From positions 62,001 through 126,000 of the forward strand of contig NZ_JBLWTL010000005.1 in NCBI RefSeq assembly GCF_048270095.1: a stretch of 64,000 bases of DNA, given 5' to 3'. The notes under the pieces are model-generated. The model was not told where the DNA came from, did no database searches, and was given only the letters and a program-made list of their open reading frames with translations. The position numbers and the translations under genes are program-made. Source of the DNA: Maricaulis sp048270095. GTDB taxonomy: Bacteria > Pseudomonadota > Alphaproteobacteria > Caulobacterales > Maricaulaceae. Positions 51,535 through 60,569 of this stretch are shown here, piece after piece (positions within the stretch are counted from its first letter, which is position 1; each line of letters opens with the position of its first letter).

Positions 51535-51553
51535 GCGGACTGGATACGACCCG

Positions 51554-52159
51554 ATGCGCACCGCCTCTGCCGGACCTGAAATCGAACGCCTGATGGCGCT
51601 GCTCGCCAAATTGCCGGGCCTGGGCCCGCGCTCGGCACGGCGTGCCGCCCTGCATCTGCTCGGCAGGCGCGACAGCCTGATGCGTCCGCTCGCCGAGGCG
51701 CTGGGCGATGCCGCCGACAAGATCGGCGCCTGCAGCGAGTGCGGCAATCTCGATGTCACCAATCCCTGCGCGGTCTGCGCCTCACCGGGCCGGCAGCCGG
51801 CGGCGCTGTGCGTCGTCGAGACGGTGGGCGATCTGTGGGCGCTCGAACGCGCCGGCGCCTTCAAGGGCCGTTATCACGTGCTCGGCGGTGTGTTGTCAGC
51901 CCTCGATGGCGTGCGGCCCGACGATCTCAATATCGCCAAGCTGATCGAACGCGCGGCGCGCGAGGAGATCGTCGAAATCGTGCTCGCGCTCAACGCGACA
52001 GTCGATGGTCAGACGACGGCGCACTACCTCGCGGACAAGCTGGCGCCAACGGGTGTCTCGGTCACTTCGCTGGCGCGCGGCGTTCCGGTGGGCGGCGAGC
52101 TCGACTATCTTGATGACGGGACGCTGGCCGCAGCCTTCCGCAGCCGGGCGGCCGTCTAA
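51554..52159 (+). CDS. recR: Recombination mediator RecR
   Basis: 201 residues. A helix-hairpin-helix start (LPGLGPRSARRAALHLL), a four-Cys zinc module CSECGNLDVTNPCAVC (about 58-73) and a Toprim domain with VVETVGDLWALERAG (about 82-96) and YHVLGGVLSALDGV are all visible. It works with RecF and RecO at single-strand gaps. It begins 19 bases after ybaB. Confidence 0.96.
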   Translation: MRTASAGPEIERLMALLAKLPGLGPRSARRAALHLLGRRDSLMRPLAEALGDAADKIGACSECGNLDVTNPCAVCASPGRQPAALCVVETVGDLWALERAGAFKGRYHVLGGVLSALDGVRPDDLNIAKLIERAAREEIVEIVLALNATVDGQTTAHYLADKLAPTGVSVTSLARGVPVGGELDYLDDGTLAAAFRSRAAV

Positions 52160-52226
52160 CCAGCCCTGTTCAGCCGGGCAAATCGCTCTATTGTCGACTC
52201 ACCCACCAAGGAAGAGGCGACCGGCA

Positions 52227-52949
52227 ATGGACGATGAAGCGGAGCGTAGTCTGCACCTGGACATCCGGCTGACGCGCAAGACCGTCACCCTGTTCTTCTG
52301 CATCGGCCTTTTCATGGTCTCGCTGGTCATGGCTGCGCTGACCTCGGTCAAGCTCCAGCAGTTTCATATCGGCGGGCTTGCCGTCCTGGTCCCGGCCGGG
52401 ACCATCGCCTTCGGTCTCACCTATCTGGCAACGGATGCGATCAGCGAAGTCTGGGGTCGCAGCTATGCCCTGTGCGTCGTACTGGTCGGCCTGGTGATGC
52501 GCTTGCTGATGATGTTGTTGATCATGTATGCGCTCTATGCCGAACAGGTCTTCCCCTTCATCTCCGCCACCGAGGACTGGACCGGGGAACGTCAGGCGGC
52601 GTTCGAGTCGGTGTTTCGGGCCGGCATCCGGCTCAATATTGCAGGCATGATCGCCTTCGGCATCAGCGCCTGCGCTGACGTTCTGATCTTTCACTATTTC
52701 CAGAAGCGGGACGCCGGCAAGAACCGGCTCTGGTTCCGCAACAATTTTTCGACGATTACGTCGCAAATCCTCAACAGCGTCATTTTCATCAGCGCCGGAT
52801 TTCTGGGCGCGGTACCGATGGCAGCGATCGGCAGCCTGATCCTGGGGCAGATCGTCGTCAAGATCGTGGTGGCGGCGTTCGATACGCCGGCCATCTATCT
52901 GATCCGCAATTTCGCTGAAGGCCGGCGCTTGCTCGACTTGCGTGGCTAG
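52227..52949 (+). CDS. yhhQ: Queuosine precursor transporter (YhhQ/VUT family)
   Basis: A 240-residue inner-membrane protein with about six helices, starting at ATG 52227 after a purine-rich leader. Family features are KLQQFHIGGLAVLVPAGTIAFGLTYLATDAISEVWGR in the first helices and NFSTITSQILNSVIFISAGFLG in the second half. It probably imports 7-cyano- or 7-aminomethyl-7-deazaguanine for tRNA queuosine. It meets the next gene tail to tail with a 4-base overlap. Confidence 0.9.
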   Translation: MDDEAERSLHLDIRLTRKTVTLFFCIGLFMVSLVMAALTSVKLQQFHIGGLAVLVPAGTIAFGLTYLATDAISEVWGRSYALCVVLVGLVMRLLMMLLIMYALYAEQVFPFISATEDWTGERQAAFESVFRAGIRLNIAGMIAFGISACADVLIFHYFQKRDAGKNRLWFRNNFSTITSQILNSVIFISAGFLGAVPMAAIGSLILGQIVVKIVVAAFDTPAIYLIRNFAEGRRLLDLRG

Positions 52950-54064
52950 AGCGTCAGCGCCCGGGCCATGCTGGCCAGTCGTGGCGGCAGGCCGGATTCA
53001 AACGCCGAGGCCTGGGCCCAGCGGCGGCGCAGGCGGGCCGGGATTTCACCCAGCTTTCCGGGCATGATGCGGGCTGCAGATTCCGTCATTTCCCAGCTGC
53101 GTATACCCAGCGCTGCAAGTCCGCGGCCGAGCACCCGTCCCTGCCCGAGCGGGACATCATAGCTGCGATAATATTTCTTGTAGTGAGCGCTGCCCGCGCC
53201 CAGATCGACGCGCTCAATACCGCGTTCGGCTGCGTGTCTGAAAATGCCCTGCATCAACAGCAGGCCCGGTGAGTATTTCGCCAGTTCCGGGTCATAGGCC
53301 GGGAACCATGAATGGTAAACTTCGCCCGCAACCAGACCAAATTCGACTGCGGCGAGCCGGTCGCCGAACCAGAGCGCCGCGGTCAGGCCGCCGAATTCCG
53401 AGCCTTCGCCCTGGCGTAAATCGGTCAGCGCCGCCTGGACCCAGTCAATCGCGAAGACGTCGAGCTTGCCGGTCGCGCGATACTGGGTCTGTTTCCAGTT
53501 GCTCAATGTCTCGAACAGGCGCCCGTCGGGATCACCCATCTGTATGCGCACCGGACCGTGATCCCGCTCCGCATTCCGTTGCAGGCGTGCCGTCTTGCGG
53601 AAGTGTGACGGCGATTCCGTCTTCCGGGCCGCGAAATAGGCGTCGGCGCCACCCGCGAGATCGACAATTGTCGAGCCGTCAATGTCGCGCATGGGTGCCG
53701 CCTGATCCGTGAGCGGGCCATACCAGTTATCGAAGACAAGCGCCGAACCACCGGCACTTCCGAGGACTGCCCTGAGATCAAAGCTCTGGCCGGGGGCAGC
53801 GATAATGCCCTGATAATCGCTCATTGGCGCGCCGATCGGCCGGATCACGCCCTCGCGGGCCGCATGATGCGGGAAAAAGCCGATGATCTGCCCGGCATCT
53901 TCGAAGACGGCAATCCGGACATCGTCGCGTACGCGGGCGATGCACCGGGTGAATTCAAATCTCAGATAGGGACTGACAAGCCGGCCACCGGGCGAAGCCC
54001 AGGCGTTCCAACGCGAGACCATTGCGTCGTCGATGTCCCCGATTGAAACGATTCTCACGTGCAC
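52946..54064 (-). CDS. CelD/BcsL-like GNAT acetyltransferase
   Basis: A 372-residue protein of the CelD family (Acetyltransf_6). The second half has HFRKTARLQRNAERDHGPV, LTAALWFGDRLAAVEFGLVAGEVYHSWFPAYDPELAKYSPG and ERVDLGAGSAHYKKYYRS, typical of this family with paired GNAT domains. Members acetylate or aminoacyl-transfer to surface polysaccharides or peptidoglycan precursors. No exopolysaccharide gene is close by, so the substrate cannot be read from context. Confidence 0.87.
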   Translation of the reverse strand: MHVRIVSIGDIDDAMVSRWNAWASPGGRLVSPYLRFEFTRCIARVRDDVRIAVFEDAGQIIGFFPHHAAREGVIRPIGAPMSDYQGIIAAPGQSFDLRAVLGSAGGSALVFDNWYGPLTDQAAPMRDIDGSTIVDLAGGADAYFAARKTESPSHFRKTARLQRNAERDHGPVRIQMGDPDGRLFETLSNWKQTQYRATGKLDVFAIDWVQAALTDLRQGEGSEFGGLTAALWFGDRLAAVEFGLVAGEVYHSWFPAYDPELAKYSPGLLLMQGIFRHAAERGIERVDLGAGSAHYKKYYRSYDVPLGQGRVLGRGLAALGIRSWEMTESAARIMPGKLGEIPARLRRRWAQASAFESGLPPRLASMARALTL

Positions 54065-54199
54065 TCAGCTTCCCCGTTCTCGCCTGTGAGGGGAGACGCA
54101 AGTTGCGGGCCGGATGGATCACGCCTAATTGCAGGCGACAGTTTTTGTCCGGGCCACTGTGCTAGGCTTCAGCTCACCCATCAGATTCGGATCGACGCC

Positions 54200-55645
54200 A
54201 TGGATATCGCCACGCTTCTTTTACTCGCCGGGCTCGGCATCGTGCTCGTACTTCTGGTTCTCATTCTGGTTCGCAAGCCGGCCGATAGCGGCGCCGCAAC
54301 GGCGGTGCAGGTCGAGGAGCTGAAGCTCGAACGCGATGAGCTGCGCAACGAGTCGGATCGCCAGTCCGCGGCGCTGTCAGAAGCTCGCCAGGCGCTGGCG
54401 CGCATCGAGACTGCAGTCGAGGAGCGTGATCGTCTGCGCGTGAAGCTCGAGGCAGTCGAGGCGGAGAAGGGAAAGCTGGACACCCAGTTCGCCAGCCTGC
54501 GCGCTGAACATGATGCCGCCATCCGCCATCATGACGAAAAACTCGCCGAGCTCGAAAAGGCCCGCGAGAAGTTGACCGAGACCTTCAAGTCGACCGCCGC
54601 CGAGATCCTCAAGACCAGCGGGGCGGAGATGAACAAGCAGGGCGCCGAAGGCCTGCAGGTCTTGCTCAAGCCCTTGCGAGAACAGCTCGACGGCTTCCAG
54701 AAGCGGGTGATCGATGATGCTGAAAAGCGGATGGGCCAGACCACCGAGATCAAGACCCTGATCCAGACCCTCCACTCGGATGCCCGCCAGATGTCCGACG
54801 ACGCCAAGGGGCTGGTCAATGCGCTGCGCTCCTCGGGCAAGGTGCAGGGCGATTGGGGCGAGATGGTGCTGGCGACGATCCTGGAACGTGCCGGCTTGCG
54901 CGAGGGCCAGGAATTCTTCACCCAGCAGAGCGAGACCACCGATGATGGTGCCCGCCGCCGGCCCGATGTCGTGGTGGAAATGCCGGGCAAGCAACGCCTG
55001 GTGATCGATTCAAAGGTCAGCCTGACCGCCTTCGAGCGTTGCGTGAATGCGGAGGACGAGGACGCGCGCGGCGTCGCGTTGAAACAGCACATCAATTCCG
55101 TGCGCACGCACATCAAGGCGCTGGGCGACAAGGACTATGCCCAATTCTACGAAGGCGTCGATTTCACGCTGATGTTTATCCCGCTTGAAGGTGCGGCCTC
55201 GCTGGCGCTGCAGAATGATCCGGAGATCTCGATCTTCGCGGGCGAACGCAATGTCATGATCGCGACTCCGACGACGCTGATGATGGCGATGCGCACCGTG
55301 CATAATCTGTGGACCATCGACCGGCAGAACCAGAATGCCCGCGAAATCGCCAGCCGCGCCGGCTCGCTCTACGACAAGTTCGAGGGCTTTATCGGCGATC
55401 TGGAAAAGGTCGGTCAGCGCATCGATGCGGCCAAGACTGCCTGGCACGATGCCAAGGGCAAGCTGTCCGAGGGGCGCGGTAATCTCGTTCGCCAGACCGA
55501 GATGCTCAAACAGCTTGGCGCCGGAACCAAGAAATCACTGCCCGATGATTATCTCGAAGCGGCTGGCCTCGACACCGAGGAGGAAACTGCCACACGGCCT
55601 GCCCTCACCGCCCCGGAGGCGGCGGGCGAAGCGTCCAATTCTTGA
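54200..55645 (+). CDS. rmuC: DNA recombination protein RmuC
   Basis: 481 residues from ATG 54200. One N-terminal membrane helix (3-23) is followed by a long coiled coil (about 30-175) and the RmuC nuclease-like domain (about 200-420): KVQGDWGEMVLATILERAGL, RRRPDVVVEMPGKQRLVIDSKV and PTTLMMAMRTVHNLW. The domain has restriction-endonuclease-like residues; its inner-membrane anchoring is expected from the N terminus. It is followed 31 bases later by def, a conserved alphaproteobacterial pairing. Confidence 0.94.
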   Translation: MDIATLLLLAGLGIVLVLLVLILVRKPADSGAATAVQVEELKLERDELRNESDRQSAALSEARQALARIETAVEERDRLRVKLEAVEAEKGKLDTQFASLRAEHDAAIRHHDEKLAELEKAREKLTETFKSTAAEILKTSGAEMNKQGAEGLQVLLKPLREQLDGFQKRVIDDAEKRMGQTTEIKTLIQTLHSDARQMSDDAKGLVNALRSSGKVQGDWGEMVLATILERAGLREGQEFFTQQSETTDDGARRRPDVVVEMPGKQRLVIDSKVSLTAFERCVNAEDEDARGVALKQHINSVRTHIKALGDKDYAQFYEGVDFTLMFIPLEGAASLALQNDPEISIFAGERNVMIATPTTLMMAMRTVHNLWTIDRQNQNAREIASRAGSLYDKFEGFIGDLEKVGQRIDAAKTAWHDAKGKLSEGRGNLVRQTEMLKQLGAGTKKSLPDDYLEAAGLDTEEETATRPALTAPEAAGEASNS

Positions 55646-55676
55646 TTCGCTAACCGGCACGTCCTATCTAGAGCCC

Positions 55677-56204
55677 ATGGCTGTCAGAGAAATTATCACC
55701 GTTCCCGATCCGCGCCTGAAACTGGTGTCCAAACCCGTCGAGCGGGTGGATGACGATTTGCGCGAACTGATGGATGACATGCTGCAGAGCATGTATGCCG
55801 CCGATGGCATCGGCCTGGCTGCCATCCAGGTCGGTGAACCCAAGCGGGTGATCGTTATGGATCTGGCCAAGGCTGACGAGGCGCCGCAGCCGCGCTATTT
55901 CGTCAATCCGGTCCTGTCCGACCCGTCCGATACACTGCAGCCCTATGAAGAGGGCTGTCTGTCCGTGCCGACCGTCTTCGATGAAGTCGAGCGTCCAGAC
56001 CGGATCAAGATCGAGTATCTCGATTATGACGGCCAGCCGCGCGAAGAGATCGCCGAAGGCATGTTTGCCGTCTGTATCCAGCACGAGATGGACCATCTCG
56101 AGGGCATTCTCTTCATCGATTATCTCTCGCGCCTCAAGCGCCAGCGCGCCGTGGCCCGGGTCAAGAAGCTGGAAAAAGACAAGACCCGCGAAGACGCAGC
56201 CTGA
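55677..56204 (+). CDS. def: Peptide deformylase
   Basis: Removes the formyl group from nascent N-formylmethionine. It has 175 residues and all three motifs: GIGLAAIQVG (about 43-52), EGCLSVP (about 92-98, metal Cys) and QHEMDHLEG (about 136-144, metal His pair and Glu). fmt, which adds the formyl group, is usually next to def but here lies 4.4 kb away behind an accessory block. Confidence 0.96.
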   Translation: MAVREIITVPDPRLKLVSKPVERVDDDLRELMDDMLQSMYAADGIGLAAIQVGEPKRVIVMDLAKADEAPQPRYFVNPVLSDPSDTLQPYEEGCLSVPTVFDEVERPDRIKIEYLDYDGQPREEIAEGMFAVCIQHEMDHLEGILFIDYLSRLKRQRAVARVKKLEKDKTREDAA

Positions 56205-56218
56205 GGCACCGGCCTGCC

Positions 56219-56539
56219 CTATTGGGGCGGCGGCGTGCCGAGAAGATCGGAAATCGCCTGCACATACGCGCGAAAGGCGGTGCGCCCGGCCTTCGTGATG
56301 CGCACGCGGGTCAGGGGCTTTCGGCCGAGGAAGCTCTTCTCGATCGTCACGAAGCCTGCCTCCTCCAGCTTTCGCAAATGCACTGACAGATTGCCCTGCG
56401 TCGCATCGAGCACCGACTTCAATTCCGTAAACTCGGCCACTTCGGCATTCGACAGATAGGTCATCACGCCGAGCCGGAGCCTGCCGTGAATGACTTCGTT
56501 GATCTGGCCGATTCCCGATTCTGGTCCCGGTTCGTTCAT
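56219..56539 (-). CDS. Small winged-helix transcriptional regulator
   Basis: A 106-residue winged-helix protein: RLRLGVMTYLSNAEVAEFTELKSVLDATQGNLSVHLRKLEEAGFV and a wing with GRKPLTRVRITKAGRTAFRAYV. This is the short HTH_27/ArsR-like type found with membrane-protein partners. It follows the next gene on the same strand by 4 bases, so it is co-transcribed with it. No metal-binding cysteines are visible, so an ArsR-type metal sensor is unlikely. Confidence 0.87.
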   Translation of the reverse strand: MNEPGPESGIGQINEVIHGRLRLGVMTYLSNAEVAEFTELKSVLDATQGNLSVHLRKLEEAGFVTIEKSFLGRKPLTRVRITKAGRTAFRAYVQAISDLLGTPPPQ

Positions 56540-56543
56540 CGGA

Positions 56544-57164
56544 TCAGGACTCCGCCTTCCGGCCTGATCGCATCATGATCCAGCCCGGCAAGGCCATCAG
56601 GGCGAACATCCCGAACGAGGCGACCAGGACGAATTCCGGAGTGCCGGCCGTCAAGGCCAGCAGCACCGCCGTGACAAACCAGCCCACCGATACGGCGCCG
56701 AGCCATAATCTCTGCCGGATCCGGAAAGCGATGAACCACACCATGCCCTGAACGGCAAAGATCGCGGCGCCATAGCTGAACCAGGCATCGGGGCTGTCGA
56801 GCTTGACCGCGGTAATCCAGAAGATAGCGAGCAGGCAGAGATTGGTGGCACCGATGGCCGAGAAGGCATAGTCCAGCGCGCGCCCGGCCATCGTCTTGGG
56901 GCCGTTCTTGCCCGCCCCGCGCAGAATGACCACCAGGACGCCGAGGAAAACCAGGGTCGGTCCGAGGATGACTGCGAGCATCCCGATACCGGTGATTTCG
57001 AGCCGTCCGCTGAACTCGGCCCATTGCAGCAATGTCTGGACGCCATAAATCAGACCGGCCGCAAACAGGGTCTTTCCGGTCGTCTGGCCCGGAGGTGTGG
57101 TGTCGGAGACCAGTTCGCGCATGAAGGCGAGGTCGGCGTGGGCGTTTTCCTTGTCCTGATTCAT
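56544..57164 (-). CDS. Membrane protein partnered with the small regulator
   Basis: 206 residues from ATG 57164; the longer frame to 57308 is not supported. About five or six membrane segments (starting LFAAGLIYGVQTLLQ) follow a charged N-terminal stretch of about 35 residues. No enzyme motif is visible and I do not know the family. Its close linkage to the 56219 regulator is a common arrangement in which the regulator controls the operon. Confidence 0.75.
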   Translation of the reverse strand: MNQDKENAHADLAFMRELVSDTTPPGQTTGKTLFAAGLIYGVQTLLQWAEFSGRLEITGIGMLAVILGPTLVFLGVLVVILRGAGKNGPKTMAGRALDYAFSAIGATNLCLLAIFWITAVKLDSPDAWFSYGAAIFAVQGMVWFIAFRIRQRLWLGAVSVGWFVTAVLLALTAGTPEFVLVASFGMFALMALPGWIMMRSGRKAES

Positions 57165-57185
57165 GGTGTCCTCTGAGTCGGCAGG

Positions 57186-57212
57186 CGGGCCGGGGCGATC
57201 CTGCCCCAGCCC
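57186..57212 (-). terminator. GC hairpin between acyltransferase and membrane-protein genes
   Basis: GGGC-C-GGGGC (57187-57196) pairs with GCCCC-A-GCCC (57203-57212) around GATCCT. It is 11 bases past the acyltransferase stop on the minus strand; without a T-run it may be a weak terminator. Confidence 0.5.
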
Positions 57213-57222
57213 GGAAGGGAAG

Positions 57223-58449
57223 TCATGACTGCGTTGCTTGTGGGGCGAGGGCCGGTTCATCCTTGGCGGGTTGGCGCCCGTACCGCCGGCCATTGATCCA
57301 GGCTCCAAGCCAGCTATTGCGGACCAGAAGCTGATAACTGCCCAGCAAAATGATCAGGGTGATGGCCAGCACCAGCGCGAATTTCACCTCACCCGGCCAG
57401 GCGAGATCCGACACCATGACCTGCAGGGCCATCACCAGTGGCAAGTGCATGATGTAGAGCCAGTAGGACGAGTCTGCGAGATAGCGCCGGATACGGCTGT
57501 GTCCGGACCAGAATTGCAGCGCCAGACCGGTGATCGCCAGGGTCCACGCCCAGCTCGCAATCGCATAGCTTGCGGCCAGAATGGCCTTGTCCGGTCCCGG
57601 TGCCGGTGGGACAAAATCCGGGACCAGCCCCAGTTGACGCACACAGATCATGGTCGCCGCCAGCGCCAGCGCTGTATTGACGGGCCACCAGCGCCGCCAG
57701 GCATCGACCAATCCCGATTGCCCCTGCACCAGCCAGCCGGCGCCAAACGCCATGCCGTAAGCGATCAAGGCTCCATTATTGGGCACGAAGCCGGTGTCGG
57801 GTGTGGGAATTCCGAACCAGGCGTACCAGGCGGGGTTGAGCCAGAACCAGAGGCCGATGGGCGCTGCCAGGACGGGAATGCCGATCGGGGTTCTCAGGAT
57901 CAATGCGGCCAGGCGGTCGACCGGGTTTTGTCGCGCTTCCGACCGGTCGCCCAGGCGGGGCACCAGATAGAGCGCAGCCGCCGCGACGTAGAAAATCAGC
58001 AATAGATAGAGAAACCACAAATGGGTGAGCGGCAGCGTGGCCAATTCCAGCGGCGGTGGCGGCGGTGTGCCTTCGGGCACCACCCCGCCATTGGCCTTCA
58101 GGAAGCCCCAGATGAAGACGGCCGTGATCATGGCGAAGAGCGGGCCCCAGAAGATCACGAGCGGCAGGGCGATCCGTTTGCTCCGATCTCGGAGGAAACC
58201 GATCACGCCGCGCTTTTCTATCGCCATGCGGGCAAAGAAGCCGGCGATGAAAAAGAACAGCGTCAGCCGGAAAATGTGCGGGACCATGAAGGCGAAGGCG
58301 AAACCCTCTCCGGCGGCAACATCCTGGGTGGCCCAGATTTGTGGGCCCGGCAGGAAGGACATTGAGGCGTGGAGGAGAATTCCAAGCATCAAGGCCATGG
58401 CGCGAACCGCGTCCAGCGCGTGCAGGCGTTCGGTTTGAGGGTGGGTCAC
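57223..58449 (-). CDS. Acyltransferase family 3 membrane protein (OpgC/MdoC-like)
   Basis: A 408-residue inner-membrane protein with about 10-11 helices. The family opening RLHALDAVRAMALMLGILLHASMSF has the conserved Arg and His, and FFIAGFFARMAIEKRG follows. It may transfer acyl or succinyl groups to a periplasmic glucan or other surface glycan; the exact substrate is not visible. Upstream lies a clear 23-bp palindrome that could be a regulator site. It has no glucan-synthase neighbour (no opgG/opgH). Confidence 0.85.
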   Translation of the reverse strand: MTHPQTERLHALDAVRAMALMLGILLHASMSFLPGPQIWATQDVAAGEGFAFAFMVPHIFRLTLFFFIAGFFARMAIEKRGVIGFLRDRSKRIALPLVIFWGPLFAMITAVFIWGFLKANGGVVPEGTPPPPPLELATLPLTHLWFLYLLLIFYVAAAALYLVPRLGDRSEARQNPVDRLAALILRTPIGIPVLAAPIGLWFWLNPAWYAWFGIPTPDTGFVPNNGALIAYGMAFGAGWLVQGQSGLVDAWRRWWPVNTALALAATMICVRQLGLVPDFVPPAPGPDKAILAASYAIASWAWTLAITGLALQFWSGHSRIRRYLADSSYWLYIMHLPLVMALQVMVSDLAWPGEVKFALVLAITLIILLGSYQLLVRNSWLGAWINGRRYGRQPAKDEPALAPQATQS

Positions 58450-58489
58450 GGGCAGTCTCCGATTGTTCGAAGATCAGCAGATATCATAG

Positions 58490-58512
58490 ACTAGTTTATA
58501 ATGTAAACCAGT
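58490..58512. promoter_or_regulatory. TetR-type operator-like palindrome
   Basis: ACTAGTTTA (58490-58498) and TAAACCAGT (58504-58512) are inverted repeats with one mismatch and a 5-base centre. It lies about 40 bases before the acyltransferase start, in a sharp AT-rich patch. Size and symmetry fit a TetR-family operator, but no TetR gene is in the window. Confidence 0.5.
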
Positions 58513-58553
58513 TTTGCTATTAACCGTGCGCCCGGCGCTGTCAGGTCGGTCGG

Positions 58554-59402
58554 TTAGAAGCGTCCAGCCTGGAAATCCGTTACCGCTTGCTGCAATTCCG
58601 CCTGTGTGTTCATCACGAAGGGGCCATAGCGGGCCACTGGCTCATTGAGCGGCTGGCCAGCGACCAGCAGGAAGCTGGCGGCCTTGGCCCCGGCCCTCAA
58701 CTCCACCGTATCGCCGTCGCTCAGCACGGCGAGGTCGGGATCCTTGACGCTCTTGCCGCCGGCCGAGACCTCGCCCTTGTAGACCGAGATGAAGACGGTA
58801 TGTCCGGCGGGTACGGCTTCGCTGAACGTGGCGCTCGGCTCGAGGGTAATGTCGAGCAAGAGCGGCTTGGTCGCGATCTGTTCAACCGGGCCGGTGGTGC
58901 CGCTGGCGCTGCTGCCGGCCAGGACGCGGATCTGGCTGCCCTCGCGATCCTCGACTGGGATTTGCCCGGCGGAGAACTCCTGGTAACGCGGCGCGGTCAT
59001 CTTCTGTTTCGCCGGCAGATTGACCCAGAGCTGGAAGCCCCACATGCGGCCGTCTTCCTGCTCCGGCATCTCGGAATGCACGATGCCGCGACCGGCCGTC
59101 ATCCACTGGATGCCGCCAGGCCCGATCACGCCCTTATGGCCCTTGTTATCGCCATGGCGCATGCGGCCATCGAGCATGATGGTGACGGTTTCAAAACCGC
59201 GATGCGGGTGGCTCGGGAAGCCGGCGATATAATCATCGCGATTATCGGAGCGGAACTGGTCGAGCATCAGAAAGGGATCGAGATAATCCAGCCCCTGATG
59301 CCCGAGCATACGGGTCAGTTTGACGCCGGCTCCGTCGGAGGTCGGCAGGCCGCGCGAGATCTGGCTGATGCGGCGGGCTCTGGTCTTTGCGATTGTGCTC
59401 AT
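58554..59402 (-). CDS. Pirin family protein
   Basis: A 282-residue bicupin. The N-terminal cupin has FPSHPHRGFETVTIMLDGRM (metal His pair), then GGIQWMTAGRGIVHSEMP with the further His/Glu ligands. The C-terminal cupin spans about 180-270. Bacterial pirins include quercetinase-like dioxygenases and redox sensors; the role here is not defined. It stands alone on the minus strand in the accessory block. Confidence 0.92.
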   Translation of the reverse strand: MSTIAKTRARRISQISRGLPTSDGAGVKLTRMLGHQGLDYLDPFLMLDQFRSDNRDDYIAGFPSHPHRGFETVTIMLDGRMRHGDNKGHKGVIGPGGIQWMTAGRGIVHSEMPEQEDGRMWGFQLWVNLPAKQKMTAPRYQEFSAGQIPVEDREGSQIRVLAGSSASGTTGPVEQIATKPLLLDITLEPSATFSEAVPAGHTVFISVYKGEVSAGGKSVKDPDLAVLSDGDTVELRAGAKAASFLLVAGQPLNEPVARYGPFVMNTQAELQQAVTDFQAGRF

Positions 59403-59571
59403 GACGGGCTCCTGTTCGCTGTCCTGAGGCTCAAACTAGGATTTTGCCGGAGCGGAAAACAGCCGCCACCGCGAAAAGCATTCTTTCCCCTGTGGAGAGG
59501 ATGACTTGTTGCTTGACCCGGGCAGGCGGGCACAGGATCGTGACCGGAAGAATTTCAGGGAGATTGCCAAC

Positions 59572-60153
59572 ATGAAACTGATCCATGCCAGCGCCGCGCT
59601 TGGCCTGATAAGCCTTGCAGCCTGTTCCGCACCGCAATCAACGCCAGCCAGCGACGACATGCTGCTCGCACTGTCGCAATATTGCGGTCAGGCCTTCGAA
59701 GGCGGCGTGGTCAGCGATGATCCGCGCGATGCCGACTGGGCGGCGGAAGTGCTCACCATCCATTTCCGCGAGTGCAGTGAGGACGAGGTCCGCATTCCGC
59801 TGCATGTCGGCGAGAACCGGTCGCGCACCTGGATCATCAGCCGTCAGGGTGATGGCCTGCGCTTGCAGCATGATCATCGCCATGAAGATGGCAGCGATGA
59901 TGCGGTGAGCATGTATGGTGGCTCGACGGTGACGCCGCCCGCCAATGGGCGCGCTGAGTTCCCCGCCGATCAGTTCTCGAAGGATTTGTTCGAGCGTGAG
60001 GGCCTTGCCGTCTCGGTCACCAATGTCTGGACGCTTGCGCTGACCGATGAGGCGCTGACCTATGCGCTGGATCGCCCGGAGCGCCATTTCGAAGTCAGCT
60101 TCGATCTGACCCGGCCGGTGGATGTTCCGCCAGCCCCCTGGGGTTTCGAGTAG
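59572..60153 (+). CDS. Lipoprotein of unknown function
   Basis: 193 residues from ATG 59572 with a GGGAG leader. The lipobox SLAAC puts the lipidated Cys at residue 18. The mature part has a cysteine pair (QYCGQ and RECSED) and a histidine cluster (LQHDHRHEDGSDD, about residues 100-112), which could bind metal. I do not recognise a named family. It may be localised to the outer membrane; nothing nearby suggests a specific job. Confidence 0.78.
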   Translation: MKLIHASAALGLISLAACSAPQSTPASDDMLLALSQYCGQAFEGGVVSDDPRDADWAAEVLTIHFRECSEDEVRIPLHVGENRSRTWIISRQGDGLRLQHDHRHEDGSDDAVSMYGGSTVTPPANGRAEFPADQFSKDLFEREGLAVSVTNVWTLALTDEALTYALDRPERHFEVSFDLTRPVDVPPAPWGFE

Positions 60154-60200
60154 GCTTTCAGGGACATGTGCCTTTGGCGCATGTCCCGTTGCCCTGCGCT

Positions 60201-60569
60201 CTAGTCATCATCTGATGGTGCACATGCACCATTCTGCGCAATGCTGACGCCGGCCGCCGCCGCTGTGCAGGCATTGCCATAGGTCTGGCCATCGCAGCCG
60301 CAGACCGGGCGATATTCGCGCGTGCAGGCTTGGGGGCGAGGCGTGCAAATACCGCTCTGGTCGGCGGCGCCGCACTGAGCTGCCGGCTCATAGCGGCAAT
60401 AGGCGCCGCTATCGGCGCAGCCGGTTCCCATCATTCCGCCGCACATGCCGCCAATTTCCGCCTGCGGACGCGGGTCGGTTGCCGGGCTGGACGGGTCTGA
60501 TGTGGCGCAGGCGCCCAGCGCCAGGAGTCCGAAAACGAGGGTGATCAGTATGCCGGCTGGTTTGGTCAT
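60201..60569 (-). CDS. Lipoprotein with Kazal-type domain
   Basis: 122 residues from ATG 60569, with GGAG in the leader. The lipobox LGAC puts Cys21 at the start of the mature protein. A cysteine-rich part follows (Cys 43, 51, 58, 66 and 75), then a Kazal fold at about 82-116: CTREYRPVCGCDGQTYGNAC and the closing GAC. Kazal domains inhibit serine proteases, and bacterial lipoproteins of this type occur in several Proteobacteria and Myxococcota. An inhibitory role is inferred from the fold only. Confidence 0.85.
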   Translation of the reverse strand: MTKPAGILITLVFGLLALGACATSDPSSPATDPRPQAEIGGMCGGMMGTGCADSGAYCRYEPAAQCGAADQSGICTPRPQACTREYRPVCGCDGQTYGNACTAAAAGVSIAQNGACAPSDDD

